Shown: one piece after another, positions 17,539 to 26,987 of the stretch
Numbering within the stretch: the stretch's first letter is position 1
Layout of the letters: each line of letters opens with the position of its first letter
Assembly: GCA_017307855.1 (NCBI GenBank)
Contig: JAFKGD010000007.1
Coordinates: 310,001 to 374,000 of the forward strand
Source: Burkholderiales bacterium
GTDB lineage: Bacteria; Pseudomonadota; Gammaproteobacteria; Burkholderiales; Burkholderiaceae_C
Length of the DNA stretch: 64,000 nucleotides
Reading direction: 5' to 3'
Program-made: the position numbers and the translations under genes
Notes under the pieces: generated by a model
Database searches by the model: none
What the model was told of the DNA's origin: nothing
Seen by the model: only the letters and a program-made list of their open reading frames with translations

Positions 17539-17703
17539 TCGGAGCTTCCGCAATCGGCACGCCGAGGGTGATCCGGCGATGAGACAAGCGTATGAAAGCG
17601 GCGCGGCGGCACGGGTCGTCGGTCAGGCGATTCGCGTGTCGGCGGCGTCCGACACGCCTGTAGCCGGGATGTATGTATCGGCAGCCGCTGGCTGTGTGCG
17701 CGC

Positions 17704-18501
17704 TCAGATCAGCGGCTGGCGCCGCATCGGGCGATCCACCCAATCGGCAATGCGCGCGATGGCATGGGGATCTTCTAGCGTCAGGTAGCCACCGTCGATC
17801 GAATGCAAACCCAGCCGCTGCAACTGGCGCAGCGTCTTGTTGGTGTGCACCAGCGACAGGCCCAGAGCATCGGCGATGTGCTGTTGCGTGAGGGGAAATT
17901 CGGTGCGGCTTTCGGTCACCAGGCCCACGCGCTCGGCGCGGCGATACAGATGCACCAGCAGCATGGCCACGCGCTCGGCAGCGGTGCGGCGGCCGGCCGA
18001 CAGCAGGTTCTCGTCCACCAGATGCTCTTCACGGGCCGCCAGCCAGGTGATCTGATAACCCAATTCGGGCTTCTGGCGGAACAGATCCCACAGTCCGTCG
18101 CGCGGGAATTCGCACAGGCCGACGGCAGTGAGCGCCTCCACGCCGTGGGTGGATTGGTCGACGAACTCTTCCTGCAGGCCGATCAGGTCGCCCGGCAACA
18201 GGAAGTTGAGGATCTGGCGGCGTCCGTCCGAAAGCGTCTTGTAGCGGAACGCCCAGCCCGAATACAGGGTGTACAGGCGCGAGCCCACCCGGAACTCCGG
18301 CACGATGGACGAGCCGGCGGGCTGGATGGACACCCCGGTGCGGAATGCCTCGATGAACAGCAGATCGTCATGCGAGACCGGCGTGAACGCCGCCGTACAT
18401 CGGAGTCTGCATTCGGTGCAGCGCGCTGGCGGCGTGCTGCCAGCCGGCGGAGGCGCGGCAGCAGCAACTGGGAGATTGGCGGACACGTGGGGCTGGGTCA
18501 C
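17704..18501 (-). CDS. Crp/Fnr-family regulator with FNR-like cysteines
   Basis: 265 residues. A cyclic-nucleotide-binding-type effector domain (about 45-160) and a C-terminal HTH (LTQQHIADALGLSLVHTNKTLRQL, about 205-230). Cysteines C28, C31, C35 and the central C130 (in LCEFP) sit where FNR has its four [4Fe-4S] ligands, but the N-terminal spacing is CX2CX3C and not CX2CX5C. This suggests an oxygen- or redox-sensing regulator. The recognition helix lacks the E..SR signature, so its DNA site should differ from the classical FNR box. A perfect palindrome lies 23 bp upstream. Confidence 0.88.
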   Translation of the reverse strand: MTQPHVSANLPVAAAAPPPAGSTPPARCTECRLRCTAAFTPVSHDDLLFIEAFRTGVSIQPAGSSIVPEFRVGSRLYTLYSGWAFRYKTLSDGRRQILNFLLPGDLIGLQEEFVDQSTHGVEALTAVGLCEFPRDGLWDLFRQKPELGYQITWLAAREEHLVDENLLSAGRRTAAERVAMLLVHLYRRAERVGLVTESRTEFPLTQQHIADALGLSLVHTNKTLRQLQRLGLHSIDGGYLTLEDPHAIARIADWVDRPMRRQPLI

Positions 18502-18523
18502 GCCTGCAGTCTACGGGCGAGGG

Positions 18524-18541
18524 CCATGTCTTTTGACATGG
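18524..18541. promoter_or_regulatory. Candidate operator of the FNR-like regulator
   Basis: CCATGTC-TTTT-GACATGG, a perfect 7-bp-arm palindrome 23 bp upstream of the FNR-like start. Arm length and N4 spacer match the geometry of Crp/Fnr sites (five-base half-sites, N4). Autoregulation is a natural guess. Confidence 0.45.
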
Positions 18542-18600
18542 AAACACTCCTCGCGCTGATGTAGGACGCGGCCGCATGCCAGGCGGGCTGGCGCGCCGGC

Positions 18601-19590
18601 TCAGGCCTGCAGGGCCGTCCACATCTCCTTGTCGCGCTCGGCCGTCCAGATGCGCGGGTTCTTGATGCCGCGCGCCTCGTCGTAGGCGCGGCTCACGTCG
18701 AAGGGCAGGCAGTGCTCGTAGATGAAGACGTGGCCGAAGACCGGGTCCATCTTCTCGCGCGTGAGCGCCATCGCGCCCTTGAGGTCGAGATCGCGGCCTG
18801 CGGCCTCGCGCGCGCAGCCATACAGCGTCTCGACCCAGCGGCGCGTGTAGTCGAGCGCCTTGTTCACGTCGGCACGGCCCTTCATCGCCTCCCCCCGCCC
18901 GGGCACGATGGCCTCGGCGCCCAGCGCGCGCAGGGCCTCCAGAGTAGCGGGCCACTCTTCAAGCTGGGCGTCGCCGGTGTAGACGCCAGCCTCGTACTCG
19001 ACCAGGTCGCCCGAGAACAACACTTTTTCTTCTTCCACCCAGGCGATCGTGTCGCCGCGCGTGTGGCCCGGGCCAGGATGCCACACCTGAACCTTGACGC
19101 CACCAAGGTCGAGCGTGAGCTTGCCCGGCACTTCGCCGCGGGCCGGATTACCACCGCCGACGACCAGCGTGGGCCACGTGAGGCCCGGCACCGATTCGGC
19201 ATTGCGGAACAGGCGCGGAAAGCGCTCCATCTCGCTTTGCATGTCCTCGGCGCCGCGCTCCTGGATGAGCTCCAGCGTGCCCTGGCTGGCGATGATCTCG
19301 GTGGCGCCTTCGTCCAGGAAGGCGCTGGCGCCCAGCACGCGCACCGCGTGGTAGTGCGTGAGCAGTACGTACTTGATCGGCTTGTCGCTCACGGTGCGGA
19401 TGCGGGCGATCAGGTCGCGCGCCATCGCGGGCGTGGCGGTGGCATCGCTCACCATGATGTAGCGCTCGCCGATGATCACGCCGGAATTCGGGTCGCCCTC
19501 GGCGGTGTAGGCCCAGCAGTGGGGGCTGAGCTGCTCGAACGTGATCTGCTTGTCGGCCAGGTCGGCCTGGCTGGCGAATGCCTTGGACAT
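18601..19590 (-). CDS. MBL-fold metallo-hydrolase, atypical metal site
   Basis: 329 residues. Metallo-beta-lactamase fold is indicated by VLLTHYHAVRVLG (about 97-109), HPGPGHTRGDT with the third-strand His, and FSGDLVEY with the bridging Asp. The usual HxHxDH reads HYHAVR, so the Asp and third His of the second metal site are missing. The enzyme may bind one metal only. The substrate is unknown. It is co-directional with the TetR gene just upstream (43-bp gap), so the TetR protein may regulate it. Confidence 0.85.
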   Translation of the reverse strand: MSKAFASQADLADKQITFEQLSPHCWAYTAEGDPNSGVIIGERYIMVSDATATPAMARDLIARIRTVSDKPIKYVLLTHYHAVRVLGASAFLDEGATEIIASQGTLELIQERGAEDMQSEMERFPRLFRNAESVPGLTWPTLVVGGGNPARGEVPGKLTLDLGGVKVQVWHPGPGHTRGDTIAWVEEEKVLFSGDLVEYEAGVYTGDAQLEEWPATLEALRALGAEAIVPGRGEAMKGRADVNKALDYTRRWVETLYGCAREAAGRDLDLKGAMALTREKMDPVFGHVFIYEHCLPFDVSRAYDEARGIKNPRIWTAERDKEMWTALQA

Positions 19591-19632
19591 CGTGTCTCCT
19601 TCATATGGAGTCGCGATTTTAACTAACCGTAA

Positions 19633-20280
19633 TCAATTACGGATGGTTGAATCCCCCGGATCCTGAGAGGGCTCGGCATCGCGCGCCGCCAGTCCACGCT
19701 CCAGCATCACGATCACTTCGTCCGCGAAATCGGCATAGCTCATCGGACCGCCTGGGCGCAGCCAGGTGAATGTCCAGTTGATCATGCCGAACACCATCAT
19801 CGTGACGGCCGTCTGGTTGGCGTCAGTCACGCGCCCGGGGTAGGCGCGGCGCAGGAAGCGGGTGAAGGCGGACACCACATCGCGCTGCCGGTCGAGGATC
19901 TGCTCGCGCTCGACCTCGGGGAGGAAGGGCGTGGCGTGCAGCAGCGCCACGTGGCGTGTGGCCGAGGTTTCGTACTCGCCCAGGAAGGTACGCAGCAGCT
20001 CGTGCAGCGCCGCGCGCTCATCCAGCCCGCGCCGCTGGGCTGCGGCCTCGGCCTGGGCGATGAGCGCGAGCAGGCGCTCGGTGTAGCGGCCCAAGAGTTC
20101 GAACAGGATGGCGTCCTTGCTCTCGTAGTAGTGGTAGAGCCGCGCCTTGCTGGTCCCCAGCGCCTGGGCGATGTCGTTCATGCTGGCCGCGGCGTAGCTG
20201 CGCTCGGCGAAGCATTGCGCCGCCATGTCGAGGATCTGGTCGCGCTTGAGGTCGTGATTGGCAGAACGGGGCCGGGCCAT
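19633..20280 (-). CDS. TetR/AcrR-family transcriptional repressor
   Basis: 215 residues with the N-terminal three-helix HTH (DQILDMAAQCFAERSYAAASMND, then IAQALGTSKARLYHYYESKDAI, about 10-60) and a helical ligand-binding domain of TetR_C type. It starts 33 bp from the divergent TfoX-domain gene and 43 bp upstream of the MBL-hydrolase gene. It probably controls one or both through the short shared intergenic space. Ligand unknown. Confidence 0.9.
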   Translation of the reverse strand: MARPRSANHDLKRDQILDMAAQCFAERSYAAASMNDIAQALGTSKARLYHYYESKDAILFELLGRYTERLLALIAQAEAAAQRRGLDERAALHELLRTFLGEYETSATRHVALLHATPFLPEVEREQILDRQRDVVSAFTRFLRRAYPGRVTDANQTAVTMMVFGMINWTFTWLRPGGPMSYADFADEVIVMLERGLAARDAEPSQDPGDSTIRN

Positions 20281-20313
20281 CGGCGGATTATCGGCGGCTG
20301 CTATCGTGCAGGA

Positions 20314-20796
20314 ATGGCCTCACCTGCGCGCCCACCCGATCCCTTCGTGCTGCACTGCTGCGAATTGCTGGGCACGCTGGGGCCCTGCAGGGCGCGGCGC
20401 ATGTTCGGCGGCTGGGGGTTGTCGGTGGACGGCCTTCCGCTGGGGCTGATCCTGGGCGACACGCTGTATTTGAAGGTGACGCCCGGGGAAGAACAGCCGT
20501 GGCTGGAGGCCGGCTGCACGCCCTTTCTCTACGAGGCGCGCGGCCGGCTGGTCAACCTCAACTACTACACCGCGCCCGACAGCGCGATGGAGTCGCCTGC
20601 CGAGATGGCGCCCTGGGCCCGGCGTGCGCTGGCCAGTGCGATCAAAGCCCGCGCGGGTGCGGGCGCATCGGGCAAGGCCGCATCGCCTGGGGCACGCGCG
20701 CGCCGCACCAGGGCCAGCCCGGCCACACCCAGCAGCAGCCGGCCCGCTGCGCCGAGCGCGAAGCCGAAGGCCAGGCGCAAGTCATCCAGCGGTTGA
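20314..20796 (+). CDS. TfoX N-terminal-domain protein
   Basis: 160 residues. The conserved TfoX_N core spans about 10-115: RRMFGGWGLSVDGLPLGLIL, LYLKVTPGEE and a YYTAPDSAMESPAEMAPW region. A Lys/Arg/Ser/Pro-rich tail (115-160) follows. TfoX_N proteins are small DNA- or nucleic-acid-associated proteins, only some of which affect competence. The tail is encoded entirely opposite the 3' part of the DUF2917 gene, a 232-bp convergent overlap. Confidence 0.85.
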   Translation: MASPARPPDPFVLHCCELLGTLGPCRARRMFGGWGLSVDGLPLGLILGDTLYLKVTPGEEQPWLEAGCTPFLYEARGRLVNLNYYTAPDSAMESPAEMAPWARRALASAIKARAGAGASGKAASPGARARRTRASPATPSSSRPAAPSAKPKARRKSSSG

Positions 20797-21131
20797 ACAA
20801 CGGCCTGCCAGCGCGAGGCGCGCGCCGCCTGCGTTTGCGGCAACGGATCCCACGCGAACCAGGCCGACTGGTCGGCTTGCTGTTGGAAGGGCTCCATCAC
20901 CAGCCGGTCGCCACGGCGCAGCGCGATCTGCTCGCCAGCGCACAGGAACAGGTCGGCGCGCGGCTGGCCGCGCCCGTCCACCGTGATCCAGATGCGGCCG
21001 TGTGCCACACGCAGAACGCCGGCCGCGCGCGGCTTCAGCGTGACGGCGCTGTGCGCGGCGAGCTTGAAGCAGCCGGTGAGGGCAGCACCGGTGTCGTGGC
21101 GGGGCGCGAGCAGGTGGGCAGAGGCAGACAT
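20565..21131 (-). CDS. DUF2917 protein
   Basis: 188 residues. The N-terminal DUF2917 domain (about 15-100) has CFKLAAHSAVTLKPRAAG, RVAHGRIWITVDG and LFLCAGEQIALRRGDRLVMEP. It resembles small cupin-like beta-sandwiches. A hydrophobic helix (FGFALGAAGRLLLGVAGLAL) near 125-145 could anchor it to a membrane. It is divergent from the LysR gene. Its last 77 codons lie opposite the TfoX gene; one of the two tails may be an unimportant extension. Confidence 0.7.
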   Translation of the reverse strand: MSASAHLLAPRHDTGAALTGCFKLAAHSAVTLKPRAAGVLRVAHGRIWITVDGRGQPRADLFLCAGEQIALRRGDRLVMEPFQQQADQSAWFAWDPLPQTQAARASRWQAVVQPLDDLRLAFGFALGAAGRLLLGVAGLALVRRARAPGDAALPDAPAPARALIALASARRAQGAISAGDSIALSGAV

Positions 21132-21270
21132 GGAAGGCTCCAGTGGCGTCGATAGTGCATGGATCGGGAATGGATGATCCGCCCGCTGCCATTGGCAGTC
21201 CAATGAAAAGCCACTAAGCTTTTGATGCCCGCCCCGCATCAATGGTGCCGGGCCATACCACCACCATCCG

Positions 21271-22257
21271 ATGCTGCATTCGCAGACCCACCTCCGCACA
21301 CGACCGATCTCGGCCGGCCACCTGCGCGCTTTCGAGGCAGTGGCGCGCCACCTCAACTTCCGCGCCGCGGCCGAAGAGCTGGCGCTCACGCAGTCGGCCG
21401 TCAGCCGGCAGATCCAGGGGCTGGAGGAAGAAGTGGGCGTGGTGCTGTTCCTGCGCCACACGCGCGCGGTGGAACTCACGTCGGCCGGCACACAACTGCT
21501 GCTGGCTGTGTCGCAGGCGCTGCCGCGCATCGACAGCGCGGTGCGCCAGATCCGCCAGAGCGCGGGCCGCCGCAGCGTGTCGCTGACCACGTTCGCGTCG
21601 TTTGCCTCGATGTGGCTGATCCCGCGCATGGAGGCGTTCCAGCGCGACAACCCCGAAATCGACATCCGCATCGACGCCAGCGACTCCGCCGTCGATCTCG
21701 ACGTGGCCGACGTCGACATCGCCCTGCGCTACGGACCGGCGGCCAACATGCCGGCCGGCGCCGTGCGCATGTTCGGCGAGCAGCTCACGCCCGTGGCCAG
21801 CCCCTGGCTGCTCAAGGGCGGGCCACGGCTCAAGCAGCCGGCCGACCTGGCTAACTTCACGCTGATCGAGGCCGGCGACGCTCACCGCTCTCACCTCGAA
21901 TGGCTGACGTGGCGACGCTGGTTCGACGACCACCAGCTCACCCGCCTGGCCCCCAAGCGCTGGCTTTATTTCAATTACGCCTACCAGATGGTGCAGGCCG
22001 CACTGGCCGGCCAGGGCGTGGTGCTGGCGCGCCTGCCGTTGATCGCCGAGAACCTGGCGACGGGCGACCTGATCGAGACGCTGCCGCACGAGCATCGCAT
22101 GGATTCACCCATGGCCTACTGGATGATCGTGGGGCCGCGCAGCGAACAGCGGCCCGAGATCCGGGCCTTCTGCGAATGGCTGATGGGCCAGGCGCGCGAT
22201 ACGCGCCAGACCATCGGCGAGGTGCCCGACCCCGACGAGGCCGACTGCCAGGACTGA
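21271..22257 (+). CDS. LysR-family regulator, GcvA-like
   Basis: 328 residues. N-terminal wHTH (LRAFEAVARHLNFRAAAEEL, ALTQSAVSRQIQGLEEEVG, about 18-60) and a periplasmic-binding-like effector domain. The RxGxxx/PW pattern in the effector domain (DIALRYGPAANMPAGA, PVASPWLL) is typical of the GcvA subgroup. It is divergent from the DUF2917 gene, an obvious candidate target. It is convergent with the end of livF, leaving a 3-bp gap. Confidence 0.9.
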   Translation: MLHSQTHLRTRPISAGHLRAFEAVARHLNFRAAAEELALTQSAVSRQIQGLEEEVGVVLFLRHTRAVELTSAGTQLLLAVSQALPRIDSAVRQIRQSAGRRSVSLTTFASFASMWLIPRMEAFQRDNPEIDIRIDASDSAVDLDVADVDIALRYGPAANMPAGAVRMFGEQLTPVASPWLLKGGPRLKQPADLANFTLIEAGDAHRSHLEWLTWRRWFDDHQLTRLAPKRWLYFNYAYQMVQAALAGQGVVLARLPLIAENLATGDLIETLPHEHRMDSPMAYWMIVGPRSEQRPEIRAFCEWLMGQARDTRQTIGEVPDPDEADCQD

Positions 22258-22260
22258 GCC

Positions 22261-22972
<712 letters not shown>

Positions 22973-22980
<8 letters not shown>

Positions 22981-23791
22981 TGCGCGTCTCCGCATCCACG
23001 GCGCCCTGCGCCTCTTCTTCGTCGTCCTCGCGGCCCAGGTAGGCCTCGATCACCTGCGGATCGTTGCGGATCTGCTCGGGCCGGCCCTGGGCGATGATGC
23101 GACCGAAGTTCAGCACCGCGATCTCGCTGCACAGGCTCATCACGAAGCGCACGTCGTGCTCGATCAGGAAGATGGTGTAGCCGCGCTTGGCGATCGCTTC
23201 GATCTCGCGCATGAGGTCCATCTTCTCGCCGCTGTTCATGCCGGCAACCGGCTCGTCGAGCATCAGGATGCGCGGCGAGGTGGCCAGCGCGCGCGCCAGT
23301 TCCAGCTTGCGCTGGTTGCCGTACGAGAGGTTTTCGGCCAGCTCGTCGGCCAGGCCGTCCAGGCCCACCCAGCCGAGCAGCTCGCGCGCACGCTCGCGCG
23401 CCTCGCGCTCGGCCGTGCGGAAGCGCGGCATGCGCAGCAGGATCTCGGCCGGGTTGTACTTGAGCGCGCCGTGCATGCCCACCATGACGTTCTCCAGGAT
23501 CGTCATCTCGCGGAACAGCCGGATGTTCTGGAACGTGCGGCCGATGCCCAGACGCGTGATCTCGTGCGTGGCGCGGCCCTGGATGTCCTGGCCGAACAGC
23601 CTGATGCTGCCGCCCGTGGGCTGGTAGACGCCCGAGACCAGGTTGAACGCCGTCGTCTTGCCGGCGCCGTTGGGGCCGATCAGGCCGAACACCGAGCCTT
23701 CGGGAATCTTGAGATTGACACCTTCGAGCACGCGCAGGCCCCCGAAGGCGCACGACACGTTGTCCATGTCGACAGCCAGGTTCGTCGTCAT
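22973..23791 (-). CDS. livG: Branched-chain amino-acid ABC transporter ATPase LivG
   Basis: 272 residues from the ATG at 23791. Walker A GPNGAGKTT, the LivG insert around TFQNIRLFREMT, signature LSYGNQRKLE and Walker B LMLDEPVAGMN. It is longer than typical LivG (about 255) because of an acidic tail, REDDEEEAQGAVDAE. The start overlaps livM by 4 bp. Partner of LivF in the ATPase heterodimer. Confidence 0.93.
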
Positions 23792-24654
23792 GCCGCACCT
23801 CCCTTCCGGCGCGCGAAGAACTGCTGGATGCCGCGCGGGTTCCACATGCCCTTGGGCAGGAACAGCACCACGGCCACCAGGATCAGCCCGTTGACGATGA
23901 GGCGGTAGTCGTTCATGCCGCGCAACACCTCGGGCAGCAGCGTGAGCGTGGCACTGCCCAGGATCGGGCCGATGATCGAGCTGACACCCCCCAGGATGGC
24001 CATGGCGAGGATCTCGACGCCGCGGTCGAAACCGTATTCGTTGGGCCCGATGAAGAACGTCAGGTGCGCGTTGAGCCCGCCCGCCAGGCCGGCAATGGCG
24101 GCGCCGATCATGAAGGCAGTCGACTTGTGCGCCTGCACGTTGATGCCCATGAGGCCGGCGGCCGTCTCGTCCTCGCGGATCGCTTCGAAGGCGCGGCCGA
24201 CGCGTGAGCGGCGCATGGATTGCAGCAGCACGATCACCGCCGCCAGCGCCAGCACCACGTGCCACCACTGCGTGAGCTGCGGAATGCTGTTGAGGCCCAG
24301 CGCGCCCCCGGTGAGCGGCTCGGCATTGAGGATGGCGATGCGCACCACTTCGCCGAAGGCGAGGGTGGCCATGGCCAGGTACACGCCCGAAATGCGCAGC
24401 GTGCGGCGGCCGATGATGCCCGCCACGACGGCCGGCACCCCGCAGGCCACCAGCAGGGCCAGCGGGTAGGCCACGTTGTACTGCGTGGTCAGGATGGAGG
24501 ACGAGTAGGCGCCCAGGGCCATGAAGCCCGCGTTCGCCATGGTCAGCATGCCGCACGAGAGCGTGACCCAGATCGACAGCGCCAGCAGCGCGTTGGTGCC
24601 GAGCGTGAGGACCAGGTTGCCGTGGATGGCCCAGAAGGTTTCGAAGCCTGTCAT
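23788..24654 (-). CDS. livM: Branched-chain amino-acid ABC permease LivM
   Basis: 288 residues, an inner-membrane permease with about eight transmembrane segments and the cytoplasmic EAA-like loop (SRVGRAFEAIREDETAAGLMG) that contacts the ATPases. Family features include GMLTMANAGFMALGAYSS and the long-chain ILAMAILGGVSSIIGPILG motif near the C-terminus. It starts 6 bp after livH. Confidence 0.93.
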   Translation of the reverse strand: MTGFETFWAIHGNLVLTLGTNALLALSIWVTLSCGMLTMANAGFMALGAYSSSILTTQYNVAYPLALLVACGVPAVVAGIIGRRTLRISGVYLAMATLAFGEVVRIAILNAEPLTGGALGLNSIPQLTQWWHVVLALAAVIVLLQSMRRSRVGRAFEAIREDETAAGLMGINVQAHKSTAFMIGAAIAGLAGGLNAHLTFFIGPNEYGFDRGVEILAMAILGGVSSIIGPILGSATLTLLPEVLRGMNDYRLIVNGLILVAVVLFLPKGMWNPRGIQQFFARRKGGAA

Positions 24655-24660
24655 GTCCGC

Positions 24661-25542
24661 TCAGGCCTTTCGTTCGTTCATGGTGCCGAACAGCCCCTTG
24701 GGCCGCAGCAGCAGCACCAGGAACAGCAGCCCGAACGCCACCGCGTCGCGCATGCTGGAGCCGATGTAGGCCACCGAGAGCACCTCGGCGAAGCCCAGGA
24801 AAATGCCGCCGATCACCGCGCCACGGATGTCGCCCATGCCGCCCAGGATGATCACGGCGATGCCCTTGTGCAGGATGGGCTGGCCCATCAGCGGATAGAT
24901 CGCGTTGGAGTACAGGCCGATCAGCACGCCCGCGATGCCGCCGAGCGCGGCCGCGATGAACGAGGTGAGCATGAACACGCCCTCGACATTCACGCCCACC
25001 AGGTAGGCAGCGCGTGGCGATTCGGCCACGGCGCGCAGCGCGCGGCCGACCTGCGTGCGGCGCATGACGATGAGCAGCACGGCCATCAGCGCGGCCGAGA
25101 GGAACAGGATGCCCAGCTCCAGGGCCGTCACTGTCACGTTGCCCAGGCTGAAGGATTCGCCGCTCAGCGCGCCCTCGGGGAAACGGCGGTTGCTGGCGCC
25201 GAAGATGCCCTGCGCCGCGCTGTTGAGCACGATGGCGACGCCGATGGTCGCGATCATGGGTATCAGGTGGGGCGCATTGCGTGCGCGCAGTGGCTTGAGG
25301 ATGGCCACGTCGATGATCAGGCCGAGCATGCCCGCCGCGAAGAAGGCCACCACGAGGCCCAGCACGAGCGAGTTGGCCACGGTGGTCATGACGACCTGGG
25401 CCGAGTAGGCACCGGCCATGAAGATGGCGCCGTGGGCCAGGTTGATGACGCCCAGCACCCCGAAGATCAGGGTGAAGCCGAGCGCGTAGAGGGCGTACAC
25501 CGCCCCCAGCGAAAGCCCGTTGGCAAGCTGTTGTTCCAGCAC
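24661..25542 (-). CDS. livH: Branched-chain amino-acid ABC permease LivH
   Basis: 293 residues, inner-membrane permease. LGVINLAHGAIFMAGAYSAQ near the N-terminus and the loop TQVGRALRAVAESPRAAYLVG are LivH hallmarks, as is VIILGGMGDIRGAVIGGI. The start is GTG, supported by AGAGGAAA eight bases upstream and by the family N-terminus LEQQLANGLSLGAVYAL. A strong hairpin lies between this gene and the binding-protein gene upstream. Confidence 0.93.
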   Translation of the reverse strand: MLEQQLANGLSLGAVYALYALGFTLIFGVLGVINLAHGAIFMAGAYSAQVVMTTVANSLVLGLVVAFFAAGMLGLIIDVAILKPLRARNAPHLIPMIATIGVAIVLNSAAQGIFGASNRRFPEGALSGESFSLGNVTVTALELGILFLSAALMAVLLIVMRRTQVGRALRAVAESPRAAYLVGVNVEGVFMLTSFIAAALGGIAGVLIGLYSNAIYPLMGQPILHKGIAVIILGGMGDIRGAVIGGIFLGFAEVLSVAYIGSSMRDAVAFGLLFLVLLLRPKGLFGTMNERKA

Positions 25543-25625
25543 TGTTCAGTTTCCTCTTGTTCCGGCCTGTGCGCGGTGCGCCGTCAGGGGATGGCCCGCG
25601 ATGCGCGGTGTTGCAGAAAGCACCG

Positions 25626-25651
25626 CGGCCCGGGCGGTGGGGCCCGGGCCG
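25626..25651. terminator. Intra-operon GC hairpin after the binding-protein gene
   Basis: CGGCCCGGGC - 6 nt - GCCCGGGCCG, a perfect 10-bp stem in the 130-bp gap between the binding-protein gene and livH. Such hairpins stabilise the upstream mRNA and reduce readthrough, giving more binding protein than permease. Confidence 0.6.
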
Positions 25652-25672
25652 GTCGCGGGTGCGGTCGCGAGC

Positions 25673-26809
25673 TTACTTCTCGATGACGAACTCGGTGCCC
25701 TTGGTCACGCTGACGATGGGCTTTTGCTGGGCGTCGTAGCCCTTGTCGCCGAAGCGGCGGAACTGGAAGTCGCCGGTGGCGCCGCTCCATTTCACGGTGG
25801 AGAGGGCGCGCTGGAAGGCGATGCGGTCGGCCGGCACGTTGCCCGAGATGTTGACGCTCTTGAGCGCTTCGGCGGCGATGTACATGGCGTCATAGGCCTG
25901 GGCGGCGAACTGGTCGGGCGCCACCTTGTACTTCTCGGTGTAGGCCTTGATGAACTTCTGGTTGGCCGGGGCTGCGTTGGACGCCGACCACGGGCTGCCC
26001 ACCCAGAGGTTGTCCGATGCGCCCTTCGCGAGGTCGAACACCTTGGTCGAGTTCATGCCGTTGCCGCCGATCACCGGCACGTTCAGGCCAAGCTGGCGGG
26101 CCTGCACCATGATGGGCGCGCCCTCGGCGATCAGCGCCGACAGCACCAGCGCGTCGGGGTTGGTGGCCTTGATCTTGGTGAGCTGCGCCTTGAAGTCGAC
26201 GTCGCCCTTGGCATACGTTTCGGTCGCGGTGACCGGGATGTTCAGGTCGGCCAGGGCCTTGCGGAAATTGTCGTAGCCGCTCTTGGTGAAGACGTCGTCG
26301 TTGCCGTAGAGCACCGCGACCTTCTTGATGCCGGCCTTCTTGACGGCCGTCTTGATGGTTTCGGGCAGCACGTCGGCTTCGGTCACCGAGTTGCGGAACA
26401 CGAATTCGCCCGGCGAGGTGATGCCGTCGGCCGTGAGCGAGGTGCCGAACATGACGATCTTGGAGCCCTGGGCGAGCCCGTTGACGGCCTGGCCGGAGTT
26501 CGAGAGCGTGGGGCCGAAGATCATCAGCACCTGGTCCTGGAAGATCAGTTTGCGGAAGACGTTGATGGCCTCTTCCTTCTTCCCCTGCTCGTCGGCGATG
26601 ACCAGGCGCAGCGGGTTGCCCTTGACACCGCCCTGGGCGTTGATTTCACCGGCGGCCAGCTCGAAACCGTTCTTGATGGCGGCGCCGTACTGGGCCGCGC
26701 CGCCCGACAGCGCGGAGGCCACGCCGATCTTGATGTCTGCGGCAGCGGCCGGCAGGGCGAAAGCGGCGGCCGTAGCGGCGGCCAGACAGGACCAGTAGAT
26801 CTTCTTCAT
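25673..26809 (-). CDS. Branched-chain amino-acid-type ABC substrate-binding protein
   Basis: 378 residues with a Sec signal peptide (MKKIYWSCLAAATAAAFALP, then AAAADIKIG). The mature protein has the leucine-binding-protein fold: IKIGVASALSGGAAQYG, FGPTLSNSGQAVNGLA and VLYGNDDVFTKSGYDNFRKAL. It is periplasmic and delivers ligand to LivHM. The ligand is not predictable from sequence. It is the first gene of the operon; a tandem-HTH GntR gene diverges upstream, probably its regulator. Confidence 0.9.
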   Translation of the reverse strand: MKKIYWSCLAAATAAAFALPAAAADIKIGVASALSGGAAQYGAAIKNGFELAAGEINAQGGVKGNPLRLVIADEQGKKEEAINVFRKLIFQDQVLMIFGPTLSNSGQAVNGLAQGSKIVMFGTSLTADGITSPGEFVFRNSVTEADVLPETIKTAVKKAGIKKVAVLYGNDDVFTKSGYDNFRKALADLNIPVTATETYAKGDVDFKAQLTKIKATNPDALVLSALIAEGAPIMVQARQLGLNVPVIGGNGMNSTKVFDLAKGASDNLWVGSPWSASNAAPANQKFIKAYTEKYKVAPDQFAAQAYDAMYIAAEALKSVNISGNVPADRIAFQRALSTVKWSGATGDFQFRRFGDKGYDAQQKPIVSVTKGTEFVIEK

Positions 26810-26920
26810 AGAGGTATCCCCATTGGATGGATGTGGGCCGCCCTTGCGCGGCCGGCTGCCTGCGACATGCGCTGACCTGGGGATCGGCCCCGATGGACAG
26901 TCGTGTCACCGAAAGGTATT

Positions 26921-26932
26921 TTGCGTACACAA
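26921..26932. promoter_or_regulatory. Candidate GntR operator in the liv/gntR spacer
   Basis: TTGCGTACACAA, a near-palindrome (10 of 12 positions) centred on GTAC, 111 bp upstream of the binding-protein start and 55 bp upstream of the GntR start. FCD-type GntR operators often show such A/T-flanked short palindromes. Low certainty. Confidence 0.3.
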
Positions 26933-26987
26933 GACGTTTCGGCGGTGCGTATTTTCCCTCAAGATGAAATCCCGCCCCTGACGCACG

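Noticed and set aside
18524-18541. Another copy of the lux-box-like operator near the FNR-like gene
   Set aside because: Symmetry is TGTC-N4-GACA, not CTGT-N8-ACAG, and the flanks do not match the two quorum boxes.
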